DNA of 7,963 nt, taken from assembly GCA_945906015.1 (NCBI GenBank), contig CAMDQV010000085.1, positions 1-7,963 of the forward strand, given 5' to 3'. Shown here in pieces: positions 6,514-7,963 of this stretch. A program made the translations under genes and the position numbers. This DNA is from Pedobacter schmidteae (GTDB taxonomy: Bacteria; Bacteroidota; Bacteroidia; Sphingobacteriales; Sphingobacteriaceae). The notes below the pieces were generated by a model. The model was not told the origin of the DNA and did no database searches. It saw nothing but the letters and a program-made list of their open reading frames with translations. Each line of letters begins with the position of its first letter. Within the stretch, counting starts at the first letter, position 1.

Positions 6514-7818
6514 ATGATAAAACAAAAGGGCCCTCTAATCAGTGACATTATTATCACACCGATTGCCATTGTTGACCCGCCATTATTGAATGCTGCGGGA
6601 CTTCATGCTCCATATGCCTTGAGGATCATTTTGGAAATAATAACAGATGATCAGATTACTGGCATAAGTGAAATACCAGGCAATGTAGATATTGAGCAGG
6701 CGCTAATTGAGGTGAGGGAACTCCTTGTTGGAAAAGATGTATTTCAGCTTAATCAAATCAGACAGGTCTTAACTGCCAGCTTTGGATCTGAATCTCCTGC
6801 AGAAAGAGGTGAAGCTCCTTGGGATCAGCGAAAGTTAGTGCATATTTTTAGTGCCGTTGAAGTTGCTTGTATGGACATCATTGGGAAAGTTCTCGGGCGC
6901 CCAATAGTTGATTTATTAGGAGGCAAATTGCGGGATTCTGTGCCCTTTTCGGCCTACCTTTTTTATAAATATGAAGGCGCAGGTGCTGAGTATGGGTTTG
7001 ATGTAAATCCAGCAGCTCAAGGTTGGGAAGCGGCTAGGCAGAAAGCCGCTTTAACTCCTGCCGAAATCATAATGCAAGCTAAAGCAATGTGTAGCGAATT
7101 TGGATTTAAATCGATCAAACTTAAGGGTGGAGTTTTTGAACCCAGGCAGGAAGTGGATGCAATTCTTGCCCTTTACAAAGAATTTGGGCCAGAGGTACCC
7201 CTTCGTTTCGACCCGAATGCAGTTTGGAAATTAGAAACCGGAATTCAATATGGTAAGGAATTAGAAGGCGTTTTGGAATATCTTGAAGATCCTGTTCGGG
7301 GGCAAGAAAATATGGCTGCTTTACGAAAAATCTTAAAAACTCCTCTGGCCACTAATATGTGTACCACCTCGTTTGATAATATACCTAATAGCATTAAAAT
7401 AGGTGCCGAAGATATAATTTTAAGTGACCATCATTTCTGGGGCGGACTAAAGGCATCTATGACGCTAGCAGGAATTTGTGAAACATTCGGAAGAGACCTG
7501 TCAATGCATTCAAACAGCCATTTGGGAATATCTCTGGCAGCAATGGTGCATTTGGGAGCCGCTCTTCCCAATTTGCCATATGCCCTTGATACGCACTATC
7601 CATGGCAGTCTGATGAAATTATTATGGGTGGTAGGATAAAGTTTGTTGATGGTTCAGTAGCTGTTCCTACAGATCCCGGATTAGGTGTGGAATTAGACAA
7701 AGTTGCTCTGGCAAAATTGCATAAAAACTATTTAAACTGTGGCTTGACTAAGCGTAATGATGAAATTGAAATGCAAAAAGTAGTCCCAGGATGGAAATTT
7801 CAATCTACACGATGGTGA
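6514..7818 (+). CDS. gudD: Glucarate dehydratase-type enolase superfamily enzyme
   Basis: A 434-residue enzyme (E. coli GudD has about 446) expected to dehydrate D-glucarate, and perhaps L-idarate, to 5-keto-4-deoxy-D-glucarate in the cytoplasm. The N-terminal capping domain carries the substrate-loop motif AGLHAPY (28-34) and SEIPGN (52-57). The barrel shows every catalytic element: KLKGG (Lys202/Lys204 base), FDPN (Asp233, Asn235) and LEDP (Glu258) as metal ligands, ATNM (Asn281) as the third metal-ligand position, and the Asp305 (SDHHFW)/His332 (MHSNSH) dyad acting as the second base. The loop after LEDP is about six residues shorter than in E. coli GudD, and HSNNH is HSNSH, marking a different subgroup. 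AGGA-like AGGA at 6501-6504 sits nine bases ahead of the ATG, the only Shine-Dalgarno-like site in the operon. No signal peptide. It is the last gene visible in the operon. Activity on a related hexarate is possible. Confidence 0.88.
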   Translation: MIKQKGPLISDIIITPIAIVDPPLLNAAGLHAPYALRIILEIITDDQITGISEIPGNVDIEQALIEVRELLVGKDVFQLNQIRQVLTASFGSESPAERGEAPWDQRKLVHIFSAVEVACMDIIGKVLGRPIVDLLGGKLRDSVPFSAYLFYKYEGAGAEYGFDVNPAAQGWEAARQKAALTPAEIIMQAKAMCSEFGFKSIKLKGGVFEPRQEVDAILALYKEFGPEVPLRFDPNAVWKLETGIQYGKELEGVLEYLEDPVRGQENMAALRKILKTPLATNMCTTSFDNIPNSIKIGAEDIILSDHHFWGGLKASMTLAGICETFGRDLSMHSNSHLGISLAAMVHLGAALPNLPYALDTHYPWQSDEIIMGGRIKFVDGSVAVPTDPGLGVELDKVALAKLHKNYLNCGLTKRNDEIEMQKVVPGWKFQSTRW

Positions 7819-7963
7819 TCTGAATTCTCACTGATGAATCTGTCTTTTTAATTCGTTTATTAAATCCACTGGATTTGTGCTCTTTTTTTAACAAATTCAA
7901 AGAATCGTTTTTAATTTAGTATACCATAAGGAAATATGAAATATTGCCTATGAACAAAGCAAA
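7819..7963. other. Downstream gap, with a possible weak terminator and a possible start of a next gene
   Basis: No complete gene is present. An ATG at 7950 opens a frame (MNKA) that runs off the window; it may be a gene start, but four codons prove nothing. An earlier ATG at 7935 stops within a few codons. A TAATTTAG at 7912-7919 is one base from the Bacteroidota -7 box TAnnTTTG, but no TTTG box was found at the proper distance upstream. Confidence 0.4.
7862..7889 (+). terminator. Weak candidate terminator after the operon
   Basis: A 6-bp hairpin (AAATCC 7862-7867, GGATTT 7871-7876, loop ACT) is followed, after six bases, by a run of seven T (7883-7889). It lies 43 bases after the glucarate dehydratase stop. 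The stem is short and AT-rich and the T run is not adjacent, so termination here is only possible, far weaker than the hairpin at 1871-1900. Confidence 0.35.

Overview
The window looks like a chromosomal segment of a Bacteroidota bacterium, most likely a Sphingobacteriaceae or Cytophagaceae relative. The inference rests on low G+C, very AT-rich gene starts without Shine-Dalgarno sequences, and the protein types: a GH3 beta-glucosidase tail, a Bacteroidota-style MFS porter and a Tat-targeted sugar-acid TIM-barrel protein. No species can be named from this sequence. All genes are on the + strand.

Layout. Positions 1-340 hold the 3' end of a GH3 glycoside hydrolase that begins outside the window. 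A 302-base gap follows, with a perfect 14-bp-arm palindrome/hairpin at 537-565. An MFS transporter lies at 643-1863 and is closed by a strong hairpin-plus-T-run terminator (1871-1900). After a gap of about 340 bases that holds short direct repeats, five tightly packed genes form one apparent operon from 2239 to 7818: a HpcH/HpaI aldolase (GarL type), a GntP-family permease, a GarR-type tartronate semialdehyde reductase, a Tat-signal UxuA-like TIM-barrel protein and a GudD-type glucarate dehydratase. Gaps between these genes are 16, 24, 36 and 17 bases. The last 145 bases have no clear gene, but an ATG at 7950 could open the next one.

How the genes fit together. The dehydratase would turn D-glucarate (or another hexarate) into 5-keto-4-deoxy-D-glucarate. 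The aldolase would split that into pyruvate and tartronate semialdehyde, and the reductase would make D-glycerate. The GntP permease would import the sugar acid. This is the known D-glucarate/galactarate route. Its transporter here is GntP rather than the MFS GudP/GarP of enterobacteria, and no glycerate kinase, galactarate dehydratase or regulator is visible.

The parts that do not fit the textbook set are: the UxuA-like protein, which keeps the metal-binding residues of mannonate dehydratase but carries a Tat signal; a 16-bp tandem duplication at the aldolase/permease junction, whose loss would fuse the two reading frames; and a GarR-type reductase lacking the usual acidic residue after the second beta strand of its nucleotide-binding fold. 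I found no phage, CRISPR, insertion sequence, tRNA or rRNA.
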